Below, piece after piece: positions 28,188 through 35,568 of a DNA stretch of 64,000 nt. The notes below the pieces were generated by a model that saw only the letters and a program-made list of their open reading frames with translations, did no database searches and was not told where the DNA came from. Made by a program: the position numbers and the translations under genes. How positions within the stretch are numbered: position 1 is the first letter of the stretch; each line of letters starts with the position of its first letter. Source of the DNA: an uncultured Clostridia bacterium (lineage in GTDB: Bacteria > Bacillota > Clostridia > UBA1212 > UBA1255). Location: positions 80,623-144,622 of the forward strand of contig CAJFUB010000031.1 of NCBI GenBank assembly GCA_904420095.1. The letters run 5' to 3'.

Positions 28188-28667
28188 TCATAAATTCAGT
28201 TCGATCGTTTTTCCTGATAAAACGTAAGGTCTGTATGTAACGCCTGCGGCCTCCATCATCCGCTTCGCCGCGAGCACGGAATCCGTTTCCGAATATTTAT
28301 CGCATAAGTAGATAACTTCCCGGATCCCCTTCTGTATAATGGATTTTGTACATTCGTTGCACGGGAACAGCGTCGTATAGATCCGTGCGTTCTGCAGCGA
28401 TCCTCCGTTATAATTTAAAATCGCATTCAGCTCCGCATGGCATACGTAAACGTATTTTGTGTCCAGCGGCGCGCCGTCCCGTTCCCAGGGGAAAATATCA
28501 TCCGAACAGCCGATCGGCATTCCGTTATATCCGAGCGATAAAATGCGGTTGTCGCTTCCTACGATGCAGGAGCCGACGCCCGTGTTGGGATCCTTGCTTC
28601 TTTTGGAGGAAAGAATTGCAATTCCCATAAAATACTCGTCCCATTTCAAATAATCCTGACGTTTCAT
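28188..28667 (-). CDS. dCMP deaminase (ComEB-like)
   Basis: Zinc-dependent cytidine/deoxycytidylate deaminase family, 159 residues, converting dCMP to dUMP for dTMP synthesis. The zinc site is complete: CHAELNAI (His plus catalytic Glu) and PCNEC (two Cys). NTGVGSCIV and YNGMPIG are characteristic of dCMP deaminases. It starts 6 bases after the YugP gene and probably shares its promoter. Confidence 0.92.
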   Translation of the reverse strand: MKRQDYLKWDEYFMGIAILSSKRSKDPNTGVGSCIVGSDNRILSLGYNGMPIGCSDDIFPWERDGAPLDTKYVYVCHAELNAILNYNGGSLQNARIYTTLFPCNECTKSIIQKGIREVIYLCDKYSETDSVLAAKRMMEAAGVTYRPYVLSGKTIELNL

Positions 28668-28673
28668 ATGCGG

Positions 28674-29369
28674 TCATTCCCTCCTGTTGTTTCTTGTCAA
28701 TAATATCACGCGGATCAGGCTGGCGATGGAGGTCGCCAGCGCCGCGACGTACGTCATGGCTGCGGCCGTCAGAACCTTCTTTGTTCCGCCAAGCTCTTCC
28801 TCGCTCAGCAGGCCGCTTTTTCTTAAGGCCGAAATCGCCCTGCGGGAGGCGTTGAATTCTACCGGCAGCGTAATCAGCTGAAAAACCGCGGCGGATGCAA
28901 ACAAAAGAATCCCCAAGTTGATCATAAATTCATATTGCATAAAAATTCCCAGAATCAGTACGAACCAGGAGATTCCCGAGCAGAAATTTACCACGGGGGC
29001 AATCGCATTTCTCGCAGTGAGCGGAAAATAAGCTTGCGCATGCTGAACGGCATGGCCCGCTTCATGGCATGCCACGCCCAGCGCCGCTACCGAGTTTCCG
29101 TCATATACGTTTCTGGACAGGCGAATCACCCGCGACCTCGGATCGTAGTGGTCGGACAGCTCCCCTTCGATCGGAACGACGTTCACCTCGTAAATGCCGT
29201 TTTCCTTCAGAACTCTTCTTGCCATTTCCGCTCCCGTACAGCCTGCATGCGCTCTTACCGCGGAATATTTCCGATAGGTAGATTTCATGACGGCCTGTAT
29301 AATCAAAGACAGAATCAGTACGGGAACGACAAGTACGATATACCAGTAATCAATAAAAAATAACGGCAT
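28674..29369 (-). CDS. YugP-family zinc metallopeptidase, membrane bound
   Basis: Membrane protein of 231 residues with an N-terminal helix, a HEAGH zinc motif (VACHEAGHAVQHA, near residue 105) and three further hydrophobic segments. This matches the YugP/DUF2268-like zinc-dependent peptidases of Firmicutes, whose substrates are unknown. The ATG (MPLFFIDYWY) has GAGGAGG nine bases upstream; an outer in-frame start 21 codons earlier would overlap the -10 region. It is first in a two-gene unit with the dCMP deaminase. Confidence 0.88.
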   Translation of the reverse strand: MPLFFIDYWYIVLVVPVLILSLIIQAVMKSTYRKYSAVRAHAGCTGAEMARRVLKENGIYEVNVVPIEGELSDHYDPRSRVIRLSRNVYDGNSVAALGVACHEAGHAVQHAQAYFPLTARNAIAPVVNFCSGISWFVLILGIFMQYEFMINLGILLFASAAVFQLITLPVEFNASRRAISALRKSGLLSEEELGGTKKVLTAAAMTYVAALATSIASLIRVILLTRNNRRE

Positions 29370-29402
29370 CGCTTCGATCCTCCTCAAAATATGAATAAAT
29401 AA

Positions 29403-29432
29403 ATTATACCACAAAGCCGGAGAATGAATCAA
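29403..29432 (-). promoter_or_regulatory. Promoter of the YugP/dCMP deaminase unit
   Basis: -35 TTGATT, 18-base spacer, -10 TATAAT preceded by TGG (extended -10) on the minus strand. It is about 33 bases upstream of the chosen ATG and supports that start. Confidence 0.8.
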
Positions 29433-29771
29433 ACAAAAAGATTTTTATCGCCGGCATGCCATACTATGGGGTTTCCGCGCCGCGGGAAAAAACGGCCTTT
29501 CTACATGAGACCTTTTCTTACAGCAAAACAAGCCAAACTATAAAAATAATAAGAAGAGAATGAAATAATAATTTTTTCTATTATTACCCAACCTTTTTCT
29601 GCTGATTTATGTCTATAAGACAAACGTTTAAAAGTACGAAAATTTTATAAACGGCTGAGATGAAAAGATTGCCAGCAGCCATATGTATTTTCCTCGCAGG
29701 CGCGGCCTGCGAGGCAGAAAGCAATTATGAGACGGATTATTTCCCGGGGAATCACCCGTTTTGCTCTGCCG
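29433..29771. other. Divergent intergenic region, AT-rich, no gene seen
   Basis: About 340 bp between the divergent YugP and prepilin peptidase promoters. No convincing open frame, tRNA or known riboswitch core is seen. The middle (29520-29650) is strongly AT-rich. Toward the plus-strand gene lies a G+C-rich inverted repeat (29692-29714). The length and structure suggest regulatory DNA or a small RNA, unproven. Confidence 0.5.
29692..29714. repeat. Perfect 9-bp inverted repeat CCTCGCAGG/CCTGCGAGG
   Basis: Two exact 9-base arms around a 5-base loop (CGCGG), about 60 bp upstream of the prepilin peptidase promoter. No T run on either strand, so not a terminator. Confidence 0.75.
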
Positions 29772-29780
29772 TGATATAAT
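29772..29780 (+). promoter_or_regulatory. Extended -10 promoter of the prepilin peptidase gene
   Basis: TGATATAAT (TG-n-TATAAT) on the plus strand, about 33 bases upstream of the ATG. No good -35 hexamer is visible, so it may need an activator. Confidence 0.6.
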
Positions 29781-29812
29781 CAAGAAAAATCTGGGGAGGA
29801 GAAATCTGTTTT

Positions 29813-30274
29813 ATGATGGTCTGTTATGATATTTTGTTCTTGCTGGTTATCGCTCTGGCGGCGGGGTTTGATATAAAAACGCGGCGGATTCCAAACGCCA
29901 TCAGTTTCAGCACCATTTTTCCCGTGATCGGAAAGACCTGTGCAAAAATCTCGGAGCATTCCGGAAATGCAGAACGGATCAAGTGGCTTTGCATCGATAT
30001 GGCAGGAGGCCTGACGGTCGCTCTGCTTCTGACGGGGATACCATTTCTTGTAAACCGGTCCGTAGGCGGCGGCGATGTGAAGCTCTCGTCACTAGGTGGA
30101 TTATACTCCGGTACAGAAGGCTCTCTTACCGTTCTTTCAACGGCATTCCTTTTATGCGCCGCCGCAGCGATCGCGATGATGGCTGTCAGAAAGCGCAGGA
30201 TCGGCACAATGCCCCTCGCCCCTTTTATTCTTTTGGGAACAATACATTTCTTACTTTTTGCATATCTTCCATAA
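29813..30274 (+). CDS. A24-family prepilin peptidase (TadV/CpaA-like)
   Basis: Small integral membrane aspartic protease of 153 residues. The two catalytic aspartates sit in FDIKTRRIPN (residue about 20) and GGGDVKL (about 88), the defining A24 pair. The cysteine domain and methylase part of PilD are absent, as in short TadV/CpaA-type enzymes. It has a GGGGAGG site 13 bases before the first of two consecutive ATGs. Its 3' end overlaps the convergent aroF-type gene by 50 bases. No pilin, ATPase or Tad gene is in the window, so it is an orphan here. Confidence 0.85.
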   Translation: MMVCYDILFLLVIALAAGFDIKTRRIPNAISFSTIFPVIGKTCAKISEHSGNAERIKWLCIDMAGGLTVALLLTGIPFLVNRSVGGGDVKLSSLGGLYSGTEGSLTVLSTAFLLCAAAAIAMMAVRKRRIGTMPLAPFILLGTIHFLLFAYLP

Positions 30275-31235
30275 GGCGTCCGAATTCTTCCGGCCTGATC
30301 GACTGCGGTCCATCGCACAGCGCGTGTTCCGGATCATTGTGGACCTCTACCATAATCCCGTCCGCGCCGGCCGCAACGGCTGCAAGGGCAAGAGGCCGCA
30401 CGAGACCTGCGATTCCGGACGCATGACTCGGATCGGCAATAACGGGAAGATGCGACATCTGTTTTAAAAGAGGGATTGCAGAAACGTCCAGCGTATTGCG
30501 CGTAGCGGTTTCAAACGTCCGGATTCCCCGCTCACAGAGAATGATATTTCCATTTCCGCTTGCCATAATATATTCCGCGCTCATTAAAAATTCTTTCAGC
30601 GTATTGGCGAGTCCTCTTTTGAGAAGGATGACTTTATTGGTGTGTCCCAGCTCTTTGAGCAGCTCAAAGTTCTGCATATTGCGGGCGCCCACCTGGATAA
30701 TGTCCACATGCTCAAAGACCGGAAGACTTCCGATATCCATAATTTCTGAAACAATCGGCATTCCCGTAAGCTGCTTTGCCTGAAGCAGCAGCTCGATCCC
30801 CTTGCTTCTAAGGCCCTGAAAGGAATAGGGTGAAGTACGCGGTTTGAACGCGCCGCCCCGGAGAATCGAGGCGCCAGCCGCTTTCACTTCTTTGGCAATT
30901 CCGCAGATCTGCTGTGTGGATTCCACGGAACAGGGACCGGCGATCGCGGCGAAATTTCCGCCGCCCAGCTTAACGCCGCAGACATCGATTACGGTATCCG
31001 TCGGATGGAATTTCCGGTTAGAGCTTTTGTAGGGTTCCTTAACTCGGACCACCTTCTGTACAAAATCCAGGCCCTGTACGAGATCTACGTCCACGTTTTC
31101 CGTATCCCCGACAAGTCCCAGAATGATCCTGTCGGCGCCTGTCATCGTATGGACCTCCACACCCATCTTGTTCAGCCATTCCGTGAGAGTATCCAGCTGC
31201 TTTTGATTCGTATCTTCCTTCACATAAATAATCAT
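30225..31235 (-). CDS. aroF: 3-deoxy-7-phosphoheptulonate synthase (DAHP synthase, type I-beta)
   Basis: First enzyme of the shikimate pathway, condensing PEP and erythrose 4-phosphate. Length is 336 residues: an N-terminal ferredoxin-like regulatory domain (residues 1-70) and a TIM barrel with AGPCSVES, LRGGAFKPRTSPYSFQG, QVGARNMQNF, LLKRG and DPSHASG. This is the Thermotoga/Bacillus-like I-beta form with a feedback domain rather than a chorismate mutase fusion. It is the last gene of the purEMND run, 12 bases after purD, linking purine and aromatic synthesis in one transcript. GGGAGA is seven bases from the ATG. Confidence 0.95.
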   Translation of the reverse strand: MIIYVKEDTNQKQLDTLTEWLNKMGVEVHTMTGADRIILGLVGDTENVDVDLVQGLDFVQKVVRVKEPYKSSNRKFHPTDTVIDVCGVKLGGGNFAAIAGPCSVESTQQICGIAKEVKAAGASILRGGAFKPRTSPYSFQGLRSKGIELLLQAKQLTGMPIVSEIMDIGSLPVFEHVDIIQVGARNMQNFELLKELGHTNKVILLKRGLANTLKEFLMSAEYIMASGNGNIILCERGIRTFETATRNTLDVSAIPLLKQMSHLPVIADPSHASGIAGLVRPLALAAVAAGADGIMVEVHNDPEHALCDGPQSIRPEEFGRLMEDMQKVRNVLFPKE

Positions 31236-31247
31236 ACGAAAATCTCC

Positions 31248-32510
31248 CTATTTTCTGCCGATGTCTTTTCTGTAGAAGAAGTTCGTCCAGGAAATTTTGG
31301 ACGCGCCCTCATAAGCCTTCCGGATCGCATCCTCCAGCGTAGCGCCCATGCCGGTAACGCCCAGCACGCGGCCGCCCGACGTATAAAATCTTCCGTTTTC
31401 CTCTCTCGTGCCGGCATGATACAGAATGACGCCCGTTTTCTCCGCCGCATCAAGTCCGTTGATTTCATAACCAGAAGCGTATTTTACGGGATAACCGCCC
31501 GAGGCCAGAACGACGCAGCAGGCGGCCTCCGGCTTCCATCTGATGTCAAGAGAGCCCAGGCGTTCGTCGATTACAGCGTCAAAGATTTCAACGAGATCGG
31601 TATCCAGTCTCGGCAATATGCACTGCGTCTCCGGATCTCCGAAACGGGAATTATACTCCACGACGCGCGGACCGTCCGGCGTCAGCATCAGCCCAAAATA
31701 AAGGACGCCCTTGTATTTGATCCCCTCTGCGGCAAGCGCCGCCACTGTCGGACGGAAAATCGTCTCCATGCAGACTGACGCGATCTCATCCGTATAATTC
31801 AGGCTCGGCGAGAAAGCGCCCATTCCGCCGGTATTGGGCCCCCGGTCCCCGTCAAACGCCCGCTTGTGATCCTGGGAGGATACCATCGGCTTTATCGTCG
31901 TTCCGTCCGTAAACGCAAGCACCGTTACTTCCGGCCCTGTCATAAATTCTTCAATCACGATTCTTCTTCCGGACTCTCCGAACATTCCGCCGTCCAGCAT
32001 GCCGTGTACCGCCTCGCAGGCGGAGGAAAAATCAGGGGCAATGATGACTCCCTTCCCAAGCGCAAGACCATCGGCCTTAATTACGGCGGGATATTTCTGC
32101 TCCTCCCGTTCCAGATATGCGATTGCCGCAGCGCTGTCGGTGAAGACCTCGTAATCTGCCGTAGGAATCCCGTATTTTTTCATCAGCGTTTTAGAAAACA
32201 CCTTACTTGATTCAATCCGCGCAGCAGCGGCAACAGGGCCGAAGGCACGGATTCCCGCAGCTTCTAAAGCGTCCACCATGCCCAGGCTCAAAGGATCGTC
32301 GGGCGCTACGACGACCATATCGATCTGATTTTTCAGCGCAAACTCCACAGCGGCCTCCCGGTCGACGGCTTTAAAAGGTACGCAGACCGCCTCTCTAGAA
32401 ATGCCTCCGTTTCCCGGTGCACAGTAAAGCTCGGGTTTTTTCGGGCTTTCCGCAAGTTTTTTTATAATCGCATGTTCGCGGCCCCCGCCGCCGATCACCA
32501 GTATTTTCAT
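31248..32510 (-). CDS. purD: Phosphoribosylamine-glycine ligase
   Basis: ATP-grasp enzyme of purine synthesis joining glycine to phosphoribosylamine (GAR synthetase), 420 residues, a normal single-domain length. Signatures: N-terminal GGGGREHAI, the ATP-grasp loop (VIKADGLALGKGVI), SQDHKRAFDGDRGPNTGGMGAF and the metal-binding NSRFGDPETQ. The ATG overlaps the purN stop (ATGA) and AAGGGG lies upstream. Confidence 0.96.
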   Translation of the reverse strand: MKILVIGGGGREHAIIKKLAESPKKPELYCAPGNGGISREAVCVPFKAVDREAAVEFALKNQIDMVVVAPDDPLSLGMVDALEAAGIRAFGPVAAAARIESSKVFSKTLMKKYGIPTADYEVFTDSAAAIAYLEREEQKYPAVIKADGLALGKGVIIAPDFSSACEAVHGMLDGGMFGESGRRIVIEEFMTGPEVTVLAFTDGTTIKPMVSSQDHKRAFDGDRGPNTGGMGAFSPSLNYTDEIASVCMETIFRPTVAALAAEGIKYKGVLYFGLMLTPDGPRVVEYNSRFGDPETQCILPRLDTDLVEIFDAVIDERLGSLDIRWKPEAACCVVLASGGYPVKYASGYEINGLDAAEKTGVILYHAGTREENGRFYTSGGRVLGVTGMGATLEDAIRKAYEGASKISWTNFFYRKDIGRK

Positions 32511-33121
32511 GTCAGAGCGCCCCTTTCTTCTTGTCTCTGTGTGCTCAATATTTTAATTGCCTCCGGGAGGATAATGTGCTCCGCCTCCTGCATAACCCTT
32601 GCCTGCAGCGTTTCCGGCGTATCGCCGTCTTTCACATAAACGGGCTTCTGCAGGATAATTTTGCCTCCGTCTACTTCAGCGTTCACAAAATGAACCGTTG
32701 CCCCGGTAACCTTAACGCCGTAATCCAGCGCGGCTTTATGCGGAACCAGCCCATAAAAGCCTTTCCCGCAGAAAGACGGGATCAGAGAGGGATGCACATT
32801 GATAATTCTGTTTTCAAAAGCCCTGAGAAAAGAATCGCCGAGCACGGTCATAAACCCGGCCAGAACGATCAGATCCGCCTGCTCCGCCTGAAAATGCTCC
32901 GCCAATGCCTTGCCGTAAAGATCCGTGTCCTCGTAAGAGCGCCTTGGCATGCAAAATGCCGGAATACCGTGCCGCTTCGCACGTTCCAGCGCATAGGCTC
33001 CTTCTCTGCTCGAAACGACCGACGTGATCACGCAGTTTTGCAGATAGCCGTCCTCGATACGGTCTATGATCGCCTGTAAATTGGTGCCTCCTCCAGAAAC
33101 CAGAACGCCGATTCGAAACAT
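32507..33121 (-). CDS. purN: Phosphoribosylglycinamide formyltransferase
   Basis: Formyl-tetrahydrofolate-dependent GAR transformylase, 204 residues. The N-terminal phosphate loop VSGGGTNLQAIID, the catalytic region NVHPSLIPSFCGKGFYG and HFVNAEVDGGKII are diagnostic (Asn-His-Asp catalytic set). It is placed between purM and purD: 14 bases after purM, ATGA overlap with purD. Confidence 0.96.
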   Translation of the reverse strand: MFRIGVLVSGGGTNLQAIIDRIEDGYLQNCVITSVVSSREGAYALERAKRHGIPAFCMPRRSYEDTDLYGKALAEHFQAEQADLIVLAGFMTVLGDSFLRAFENRIINVHPSLIPSFCGKGFYGLVPHKAALDYGVKVTGATVHFVNAEVDGGKIILQKPVYVKDGDTPETLQARVMQEAEHIILPEAIKILSTQRQEERGALT

Positions 33122-33135
33122 AACTCACTCTCCCT

Positions 33136-34179
33136 TTATTTCACCGTGAGCGTTCCCCTGCACAAGCCGCCCTCGGGAAGGCTGTCTGAGACAACGCCGA
33201 TCCGGTATGCGCGTTCGCCCTTTGTATCGAGATAATGGAGCACGGAGTCCGCATCCTGCGCATCCACCGCAAAAACCATTCCGATTCCCATGTTGAACGT
33301 ATTATACATGTCAATTTCGTCCACATGTCCCAGCTTCATCAGGGTTTCAAAAACAGGAAGCACCGGCCAGCTGCCTCTGTGGATGATATAGCGCAGCCCA
33401 TCGCTTCCCATTCGCGGAATGTTTTCGTAGAAGCCTCCCCCCGTAATATGGGCGATTCCCTTAATCCGGAATTTTCCGACCAGATCCAGCATTGTTTTCA
33501 CGTAAATTCTTGTCGGCTTGAGCAGCTCCTCCCCCATCGTACAGCCGAAGCTTTGTACAAATTCTCCGAGGCGCTCTGCCGAAGGATTGATGATTTTACG
33601 GACAAGGGAGTATCCGTTGCTGTGGATTCCGGATGACGGAAGACCAATTAATATGTCGCCGCTCTGAAGGCCGCTTCCGTTAATAATTTTGTTTTTTGAA
33701 ACGGCGCCTACGGCAAATCCGGCGATATCAAATTCATCAATGCTGTAAAAACCGGGCATTTCCGCGGTTTCGCCGCCTACAAGAGCGCAGCCGGCCTGCA
33801 GGCAGCCTTCCGCCACGCCTTTTACGATCGTAGCGATTTTCTCCGGAAAATTTTTGCCCACCGCGATATAGTCAAGAAAAAACAGCGGCTCCGCACCGCT
33901 GCATACGATGTCGTTGACACACATCGCCACGCAGTCGATCCCAACGGTGTCATAGCGATCCGTCAAGAAAGATATTTTCAGCTTCGTTCCGACTCCGTCC
34001 GTTCCCGAAATTAAAACCGGCTGCTCATAACGGCTCAGATCCAGCTCAAACAGAGATCCGAATCCGCCGAGGCCCGTAAGAACCTCCTTTCGGAAGGTTT
34101 TGCTGACGTGCTCCTTCATGAGACGGACCGCCTCGTAGCCCGCTTCAACGTCTACGCCTGCGTCTTTATAGTTGGCCAT
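33136..34179 (-). CDS. purM: Phosphoribosylformylglycinamidine cyclo-ligase
   Basis: AIR synthetase, 347 residues, closing the imidazole ring with ATP. Motifs: [27 protein letters not shown], the [15 protein letters not shown] loop, [11 protein letters not shown] and [14 protein letters not shown]. The ATG at 34179 has GGAGG nine bases upstream; a TTG two codons earlier is possible. It overlaps purE by 14 bases. Confidence 0.96.
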   Translation of the reverse strand: MANYKDAGVDVEAGYEAVRLMKEHVSKTFRKEVLTGLGGFGSLFELDLSRYEQPVLISGTDGVGTKLKISFLTDRYDTVGIDCVAMCVNDIVCSGAEPLFFLDYIAVGKNFPEKIATIVKGVAEGCLQAGCALVGGETAEMPGFYSIDEFDIAGFAVGAVSKNKIINGSGLQSGDILIGLPSSGIHSNGYSLVRKIINPSAERLGEFVQSFGCTMGEELLKPTRIYVKTMLDLVGKFRIKGIAHITGGGFYENIPRMGSDGLRYIIHRGSWPVLPVFETLMKLGHVDEIDMYNTFNMGIGMVFAVDAQDADSVLHYLDTKGERAYRIGVVSDSLPEGGLCRGTLTVK

Positions 34180-34711
34180 TTTCAATTACCTCCTGAAGCT
34201 GTGCGTTTTTCTTTTCGACCTTTTCCGCCAGTTCCTGCTTGTACGACTTCAGCGTATCTTCAAGAAATTTATGCTTGCCCGCCAGGATCTCCGCCGCCAG
34301 CACCGCTGCGTTGACACCGCCGTTTATGGCTACGGTCGCCACCGGAATTCCGGGAGGCATCTGCGCAATGGAAAGCAGCGCGTCCATGCCCTCCAGTGCG
34401 TCTCCCTGAATCGGAACGCCAATTACGGGCAACGTCGTATACGCAGCAATGACGCCGGGCAGATGAGCTGCCTTTCCCGCCGCCGCAACAACGCAGCCAT
34501 ATCCCTGTTTTTTTGCATTTTTGGCAAGCTCCCGGCATTTCTCGGGCGTCCGGTGCGCGGAGCAAACGAAGCAGTCATAATAAATTCCAAATTTTTTCAA
34601 AAGCGCCAAGCAATCCTTCATAACGGCGTAATCAGAATCGCTTCCCATAATTACGAGTGTTTTCGGCGTTTTTTTTCGTTCTTTCCTGTTTCCGTCTTCT
34701 TCCAGATACAT
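34166..34711 (-). CDS. purE: N5-carboxyaminoimidazole ribonucleotide mutase
   Basis: Class I PurE, about 181 residues, with [35 protein letters not shown] and IGVPIQ. The family sequence begins at about residue 18 of the chosen frame. A C-terminal tail of about 25 charged residues ([17 protein letters not shown]) extends past the usual end and may be helical. The ATG at 34711 has AAAGGAGC about ten bases upstream; the longer frame would start inside the leader. No purK accompanies it. It is the first gene of purE-purM-purN-purD-aroF. Confidence 0.94.
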   Translation of the reverse strand: MYLEEDGNRKERKKTPKTLVIMGSDSDYAVMKDCLALLKKFGIYYDCFVCSAHRTPEKCRELAKNAKKQGYGCVVAAAGKAAHLPGVIAAYTTLPVIGVPIQGDALEGMDALLSIAQMPPGIPVATVAINGGVNAAVLAAEILAGKHKFLEDTLKSYKQELAEKVEKKNAQLQEVIENGQL

Positions 34712-34764
34712 GTAAAAAGTTAGCTCCTTTCGGTAAAGCTTATGGAATGTTTTTCGCGTAAATT

Positions 34765-34779
34765 CGTTGTAAAACAACG
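34765..34779. repeat. CGTTGT-AAA-ACAACG dyad at the purE promoter
   Basis: Perfect 6-bp inverted repeat with a 3-base centre, just downstream of the -10 box of the pur promoter, at about the transcription start. Position fits an operator or an initial mRNA hairpin. It does not look like the known Bacillus PurR box. Confidence 0.5.
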
Positions 34780-34785
34780 TTTTTT

Positions 34786-34814
34786 ATAATAGCAAAGCAG
34801 CCTGTCTTTGTCAA
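34786..34814 (-). promoter_or_regulatory. Promoter of the purEMND-aroF unit
   Basis: -35 TTGACA, 17-base spacer, -10 TATTAT on the minus strand. The leader to the purE ATG is about 70 bases. No purine riboswitch core is seen in it. Confidence 0.8.
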
Positions 34815-34903
34815 TTCTCGGATCAGCCGCATTTCGTCATAATCCGAAGCGCGCCGCCTGGTGAAGTGCCATAATAAAGTTGTAACAGCAGCGGCTAATA
34901 AGA

Positions 34904-34909
34904 TATAAT
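34904..34909 (+). promoter_or_regulatory. Possible -10 box of the IS3 orfA remnant
   Basis: TATAAT 30 bases upstream of the orfA ATG inside the left part of the element, followed by an AGAGGAA ribosome site. No clear -35. Confidence 0.4.
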
Positions 34910-34938
34910 CAATCTTACAAAGAAAAGAGGAACACATT

Positions 34939-35258
34939 ATGCCACAAAGTTACACGGCAGAATTAAAAAAGAAGATTGTCCGTCTCCATTTAAAAGAAGG
35001 ACGCACGTACAAAAGCATTACTGCGGAATACGGCGTATCGAAAGCCGGTATTTCCAAATGGTGCAGTGAATTCAGTGAAGAATGCCAAGCCAAAGCCGAT
35101 CTCAATCCTAATACCCTGAACGAAGCAGAACTTATGAAAGAGAATTTAAGGCTCCGCAGAGAACCGGAAGAGTCAAGGAAAGAAAATCTTTTCATAAAAA
35201 AGCGGCGGTATTCTTTGCAAAAGAAATCAATACTTTGAAAAACGAGTGTACAAATTGA
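34939..35258 (+). pseudogene. IS3-family transposase OrfA, frameshifted
   Basis: The first 90 codons read as an IS3 OrfA with a helix-turn-helix (SITAEYGVSKAGISKWCSEF) and the leucine-zipper-like segment ELMKENLRLRREPEESRKEN. At an A6 run (about 35199-35204) the frame shifts: the uninterrupted frame ends KKRRYSLQKKSIL at 35238, while the family-like continuation KKAAVFFAKEI is found one frame over and stops at 35258. Loss of one A is the simplest reading, although A AAA AAG is also a classical -1 slippery site. Confidence 0.75.
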
Positions 35259-35268
35259 TACGAATTCG

Positions 35269-35363
35269 CAGCAGAAGAAGCTTGCATACGTTGCCTACAA
35301 CCACGTACGCCCCACAGCTTCAACAGCGATCGCACTCCATACGAGGCGAGAGGGCCAGCCTAG
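35269..35363 (+). pseudogene. 3' remnant of IS3 OrfB transposase
   Basis: Two frames together encode the end of an IS3 OrfB: QQKKLAYVAYNHVRP, then after a shift at about 35312, HSFNSDRTPYEAR and a stop at 35361-35363. The DDE catalytic core is missing, so more than 200 codons have been deleted between this remnant and orfA. Confidence 0.75.
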
Positions 35364-35416
35364 CTGCCTAGCCATATTTTTAGCCACAAGTGTTACAAAA
35401 ATGCTTGACCACTACA

Positions 35417-35568
35417 CTAATTGCCAACGTATAAGCAATGTGGTCGCTACGGGTTTTCCTGTGGCAGCTCCCCCTGTTTCTGCAGGAAAAATTTTTTTGA
35501 AAAAACAATGAACCAAGAAGCTATTGTTGCGACCTTGTAGGTGAAAGCTTTCAAAAGAGGTACCGAAG
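35417..35568 (+). other. Leader of the extended sigma-factor gene
   Basis: 152 bp between the IS3 right end and the sigma-factor ATG. It has no gene. It contains a weak CCTG/CAGG hairpin followed by A5T7, and then a stretch containing GCGACCTTGTAGGTGAAAGC just before the AGAGG ribosome site. No sigma-A promoter is convincing, so expression could depend on an alternative or autoregulated promoter. Confidence 0.4.

Larger units (their letters stand above)
34862..35416 (+). mobile_element. Collapsed IS3-family element with terminal inverted repeats
   Basis: A 555-bp remnant. The ends (34862-34887 and, inverted, 35391-35416) are both 26 bases long, begin TG and end TTGTAACA, and match at 16 of 26 positions. 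Beyond them both sides also share GGCTAA. Inside are an orfA with a frameshift and only the last 30 or so codons of orfB, so most of orfB has been deleted. No target duplication is obvious. Not autonomously mobile. Confidence 0.8.

Noticed and set aside
29651..29662. CTGAGATGA resembling part of a TPP riboswitch
   Set aside because: The rest of the thi-box core (the ACCUGAUCUGGAUAAUGCCAGCG-like part) is missing and the downstream gene is a prepilin peptidase.
29692..29714. G+C-rich hairpin as a terminator
   Set aside because: No T run follows on either strand and no gene ends nearby on either strand.
34712..34785. Purine riboswitch in the purE leader
   Set aside because: The leader is about 70 bases, with none of the conserved core elements.
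35199..35205. A AAA AAG as a programmed -1 frameshift for a functional IS3 OrfAB
   Set aside because: The orfB catalytic core is deleted and its 3' remnant has a second frameshift, so a functional fusion cannot be made. A one-base loss in the A run is simpler.
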